A DNA stretch of 64,000 nt from Kribbella sindirgiensis (GTDB lineage: Bacteria; Actinomycetota; Actinomycetes; Propionibacteriales; Kribbellaceae): assembly GCF_004331435.1 (NCBI RefSeq), contig NZ_SJKA01000009.1, positions 1 through 64,000 on the forward strand, given 5' to 3'. Below the pieces are notes generated by a model. It was not told where the DNA came from, ran no database searches, and worked only from the letters and a program-made list of their open reading frames with translations. Position numbers and translations under genes: made by a program. Of this stretch, positions 61,066 through 64,000 are shown piece after piece. The first letter of the stretch is position 1; each line of letters opens with the position of its first letter.

Positions 61066-61989
61066 ATGATGTTCCGTAAGGCCTTTGGGCTCGTCGGCGC
61101 CGCCGGGCTTGCCCTGACGCTCGGCCCTGTGGTCCAACCGGCCGCTGCCACACCCAGCGCGGCTGCGGCAGCCTGCGCGCTCGGGCTGGGGTCGTGGGAC
61201 TCGTCGTCCAACGTCAACAGCCGGGTCGTCACCGCGACCGCGCCGCCGACGGTGAGTCCGACACTGCAGACCCCGGGCGTGTACACGACGACGAACTACG
61301 CCGTGAGCAATCCGACCGCGTTCACCGCGGTCCCCGCGGGCAACGGCCGGACGACCCGCAGCGGCAAGGTCGTCTGGGGCGCCGGCTACCTGATGGAGAG
61401 CACGTACACCATCGGCAGCGACGGGAAGCTCGTCGGTACGCCGGTGTTCAAGCGGATCGGGAACGGGTGGGGCGGCCGGTTCCTGATCCAGTCGCAGTAC
61501 AAGGCCTCCGCGACCAGCAAGCCGACCCGGACGATGCTGTACTCGCAGGACATGTACGGGAAGTTCGGCCGCTGGACCGATGTCGGGAAGGGCTTCCGCA
61601 ACACCGGGTACGTGACCGGGATGAGCACGATGAAGTCGTTCGCGCTGATCGCCACGACACCGACGTACGACATGTTCCTGGCGAACAACCGCGCGGGCGG
61701 GCTGTACACGGTCAAGATCCCGACCAGCGTCCCGCTGAAGCCGGTCATCACACCGGTACGGACGTCGAGCTGGCAGATCTTCGAACAGCTCGTCGCGGCG
61801 CCGTGTGGCAAGACCGGTTCGATCCTGCTCGGCATCGACAAGGACACGAAGACCGCCTACCTGTACGCGGTCGGCCACGCGAACGGCGCGTCGACCGTCA
61901 TCAAGAGCCTCGGCAAGGCCCCGGGCGCCTTCACCGACTGGGAGTACTTCCGCTTCACCCCGGCCTACGACCCGCTGAACGGAGGCTGA
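61066..61989 (+). CDS. Secreted protein of unknown function
   Basis: 307 residues with a clear signal peptide ending near AAATPSAAAA. Mature part is beta-rich with repeated Gly/Tyr/aromatic blocks (TTRSGKVVWGAGYLMEST, NGWGGRFLIQSQYKAS, FGRWTDVGKGFRNTGYVTG), suggestive of a beta-propeller or lectin-like fold. Two cysteines (in ACALGLG and APCGKTG) could form a disulphide. ATG 61066 follows AAAGGA. It is a paralogue of the adjacent pseudogene. Its end overlaps the convergent regulator by 25 nt. Confidence 0.7.
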   Translation: MMFRKAFGLVGAAGLALTLGPVVQPAAATPSAAAAACALGLGSWDSSSNVNSRVVTATAPPTVSPTLQTPGVYTTTNYAVSNPTAFTAVPAGNGRTTRSGKVVWGAGYLMESTYTIGSDGKLVGTPVFKRIGNGWGGRFLIQSQYKASATSKPTRTMLYSQDMYGKFGRWTDVGKGFRNTGYVTGMSTMKSFALIATTPTYDMFLANNRAGGLYTVKIPTSVPLKPVITPVRTSSWQIFEQLVAAPCGKTGSILLGIDKDTKTAYLYAVGHANGASTVIKSLGKAPGAFTDWEYFRFTPAYDPLNGG

Positions 61990-62783
61990 TGACGGTCGGT
62001 CAGCCAGGTCGTGGTGGCGGAGTCGGCAGGGGTGTAGGTGATGACGTACTGACCGTCGTCGCCAGGCAGTTGCAGTGACTCCAAGGTGAAGGTCAGCTCG
62101 CCGCCCGTCGGGTGGTTGAGGGTCTTCGGGCAGTGCGACCGGTTCTGGACGTTCTGGGTGGTCCAGAACCGGTCGAAGTCGGGGCTGGCGGTGCGGAGCT
62201 CGTCGACGAGATCGTCGAGCTCCGTGTCGTCGGCGTACTCCGCGGCGGCCCGCTGGAGCAGTGCGACCGCGTCCTGCGCCACGGTCTCCCAGTCGGCGTA
62301 GTACTCGCGTGAGCTGGGGTCCAGGAAGTACAGGCGTGCGAGGTTGCGCTGGGCCGAGTCGTTGAAGTCCGCGACGACCGCCAGCGCGGCAGCGTTCCAG
62401 GCGAGCACGTTGCTGAGCCGGTCGACAAGGATCGCCGGCCCGGGCATCGCCTCGATCATCGCCTTCAGCTGCGGCCGTACGGGCGCCGTCGGCGGTACTG
62501 CGGGCGGCGCCGAGCAAGCCAACTGGCGGAGGTGGTCACGCTCGGCCTGGTCCAGCCGCAGCGCGTCGGCGACCGCGGTCAGCACAGCGGTCGACGGGTT
62601 CCCGGCGCGGCCCTGCTCGAGGCGGATGTAGTAGTCGACGCTGACGCTGGCCAGCAGCGCGACCTCCTCGCGACGCAGCCCTGCGACCCGCCGGTCGTGC
62701 CCCGGCCGCAGGCCGACGTCCTCGGGACGCACCCGGGCGCGTCGGGTCTGCAGGAACTCTCCCAGCCGCGGCCGCGCGCTCAT
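61965..62783 (-). CDS. XRE-family regulator with MmyB-type ligand-binding domain
   Basis: 272 residues. HTH: LGEFLQTRRARVRPEDVGL, GLRREEVALLASVSVDYYIRLEQGR. The C-terminal MmyB-like domain (AMPGPAILVDRLSNVLAWNAAA, YFLDPSSREYYADWE) binds a fatty-acid-like or other hydrophobic ligand in known members. It is divergent from the SDR gene with 89 nt between starts; such pairs are usually regulator and target. Confidence 0.9.
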   Translation of the reverse strand: MSARPRLGEFLQTRRARVRPEDVGLRPGHDRRVAGLRREEVALLASVSVDYYIRLEQGRAGNPSTAVLTAVADALRLDQAERDHLRQLACSAPPAVPPTAPVRPQLKAMIEAMPGPAILVDRLSNVLAWNAAALAVVADFNDSAQRNLARLYFLDPSSREYYADWETVAQDAVALLQRAAAEYADDTELDDLVDELRTASPDFDRFWTTQNVQNRSHCPKTLNHPTGGELTFTLESLQLPGDDGQYVITYTPADSATTTWLTDRHQPPFSGS

Positions 62784-62872
62784 CGGACCAGTATCGCCGA
62801 CTGGGTGGTACTGCCAGACCTACGGTGGAGGCGGATCTCCTGCCCCCGCGCGATCCCGGCGAGGCTGAATCC

Positions 62873-63619
62873 ATGACCACAGCACGCATCGCCCTTGTCA
62901 CCGGCGCCGCCAGCGGAATCGGCGCCGCCGTCGCCACTCGTCTCGCCGCCGACGGCGCGTCCGTCGCACTCCTCGCCCGGCGCCGCGACCGGCTCGAGAA
63001 GGTTGCCGCCGAGATCGCGGAGGCCGGCGGTACGGCGCTCGTCGTACCGGCCGATGTCACCTCCGAGGAGTCCGTCGCCGCGGCCGCCGCCCACGTCCAG
63101 AGCCAGTTCGGCGACGTCGACCTGCTGGTGAACAACGCCGGCCTGATGCACGTGGAACCGTTCGCCGATGGTCCGATCGACGCGTGGCGCCGGACGGTCG
63201 ACGTGAATCTGACCGGCGTCATCAACGTCACGCACGCGTTCCTGCCGGCCCTGCGCCGGTCGGCCGCGGCCCGCACGACCGATCTGATCAACGTGTCGTC
63301 ACTGGCCGGTGAGCACATCAACCCCGGCATGGCGGTGTACGGCGCCTCGAAGGCGGCCGTCAGCCACCTGACCCGGACCCTGCGCGCCGAACTGGCCGGC
63401 GACGGGATCCGCGTGACCGACCTCGAGCCCGGCATGATCGACGGCACCGAACTCGCCGACAGCTTCCCGCCCGAACTCCAGGCGGCCGTCGACGACCTCC
63501 GCGCAACCCTCCCGGCCGTACCCGTCACCGAGGTCGCCGACCTGATCGCCTACGTCGCCGGCCGCCCACGCAACGTGAATCTCCCGCACCTGATCATCCA
63601 GCCGTCGAAGGAGGTCTAG
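62873..63619 (+). CDS. Short-chain dehydrogenase/reductase (SDR)
   Basis: 248 residues. Cofactor motif TGAASGIG (residues 9-16), NNAG at LLVNNAGLMH, catalytic Ser in INVSSLAG and YGASK. The ARRRDRLEK stretch after beta-2 suggests NADP(H). ATG 62873 was chosen because the longer frame (to 62825) adds sequence outside the family. Likely regulated by the divergent MmyB-type regulator. Confidence 0.92.
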   Translation: MTTARIALVTGAASGIGAAVATRLAADGASVALLARRRDRLEKVAAEIAEAGGTALVVPADVTSEESVAAAAAHVQSQFGDVDLLVNNAGLMHVEPFADGPIDAWRRTVDVNLTGVINVTHAFLPALRRSAAARTTDLINVSSLAGEHINPGMAVYGASKAAVSHLTRTLRAELAGDGIRVTDLEPGMIDGTELADSFPPELQAAVDDLRATLPAVPVTEVADLIAYVAGRPRNVNLPHLIIQPSKEV

Positions 63620-63653
63620 CGTTTGTTCACCGGGGATTCGTAGGGTCGCGGGC

Positions 63654-64000
63654 ATGATTGCGACGCGACGTACGGTATTGAAGGCCGGGGCACTCGGGGT
63701 TGGGCTTGCGGCGACGCCGGGGCTTTCGCTCGCTGCTCGGCCGCGGAAGACGCGGGTGCTGTTGGCAACTAATGAGCCGTGGGGGACCTATCACGCGCAG
63801 CCGTTGCTGGCCGAGGCTGTGCGGCGTGGGTGGGAGCTGGTGCAGGTCGTTCCGGATCTGACGCAGATCAAGCCTGGGGACCCGGTGCCGGTCGCGACGC
63901 TGAACGACGTACCGCGGGCTGATCTGCTGGTGGTGAACGGCGCTTCGGACTGGCCCGCAGACGTCGCGGCGGCGTTGAAGCGGTTGCCGATGGCGGCCAG
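63654..64000 (+). CDS. Tat-exported protein of unknown function (partial, 5' end)
   Basis: 115 residues visible before the window ends. Twin-arginine signal TRRTVLKAGALGVGLAATPG, cleavage near SLAARP. The mature part starts with a Rossmann-like strand RVLLATNEPWGTYHAQPLL and LLVVNGASDWP, similar in style to ThuA/glutamine-amidotransferase-like folds; that is a guess. The 3' end lies outside. Confidence 0.7.
   Translation, partial: MIATRRTVLKAGALGVGLAATPGLSLAARPRKTRVLLATNEPWGTYHAQPLLAEAVRRGWELVQVVPDLTQIKPGDPVPVATLNDVPRADLLVVNGASDWPADVAAALKRLPMAA

Overview
The window is high-G+C DNA with GTG/ATG starts, dense 4-nt ATGA/GTGA overlaps and leaderless-looking promoters. It also carries an actinobacterial-type LexA box, an F420-linked enzyme family and a DUF222/HNH gene end. 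Together these indicate an actinomycete. The gene repertoire and codon style suggest Kribbella or a close relative (Nocardioidales), but the genus is inference from reading only.

Left part (1-26 kb). An HNH/DUF222 gene end is followed by a TetR gene, divergent from a SnoaL-like protein plus a small metal-binding HMA protein. Then come a Tex-family RNA-binding protein with a glycine-rich tail, a 14-TM drug exporter, and a complete CUT1-type sugar ABC importer operon with its DeoR/LacI-hybrid regulator and candidate operators. Next are a TetR gene facing a DUF385-hemerythrin fusion, and a MacB/FtsX-like ABC exporter divergent from a NarL-type two-component pair. After these lie an FAD-linked oxidase, an unrecognised lipoprotein, a zinc-ribbon methyltransferase, tRNA-Ser(GGA), and a small ECF sigma operon ending in a 37-aa membrane microprotein. 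The SRP RNA (ffs) and nadE follow.

Middle (26-41 kb). A MarR-SRPBCC operon is divergent from an acyl-CoA synthetase. The housekeeping block dnaX-ybaB-recR-DUF5063 is followed about 4.5 kb later by lysC-asd. Between the two halves sit an unknown gene, a broken Ser/Thr kinase remnant, dinB (DNA polymerase IV) under a perfect SOS box, an MFS exporter and an ArsR-RibD pair.

Right part (41-59 kb). One long, tightly coupled operon encodes a surface polysaccharide system. It has an ABC-2 exporter (permease and ATPase) and several glycosyltransferases, including a two-domain one whose C-terminal half is a paralogue of a stand-alone gene in the same operon. It also has an acyltransferase and five sugar-nucleotide enzymes resembling the WbpA/B/E/D/I set that makes diacetamido-uronic acid donors. 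The operon ends in an unusual array of 21-bp repeats plus a 17-bp hairpin.

Far right (59-64 kb). A secreted X-Pro dipeptidyl-peptidase-like hydrolase is followed by an internally deleted pseudogene next to its intact secreted paralogue, an XRE/MmyB-type regulator, an SDR oxidoreductase, and the start of a Tat-exported protein cut by the window edge.
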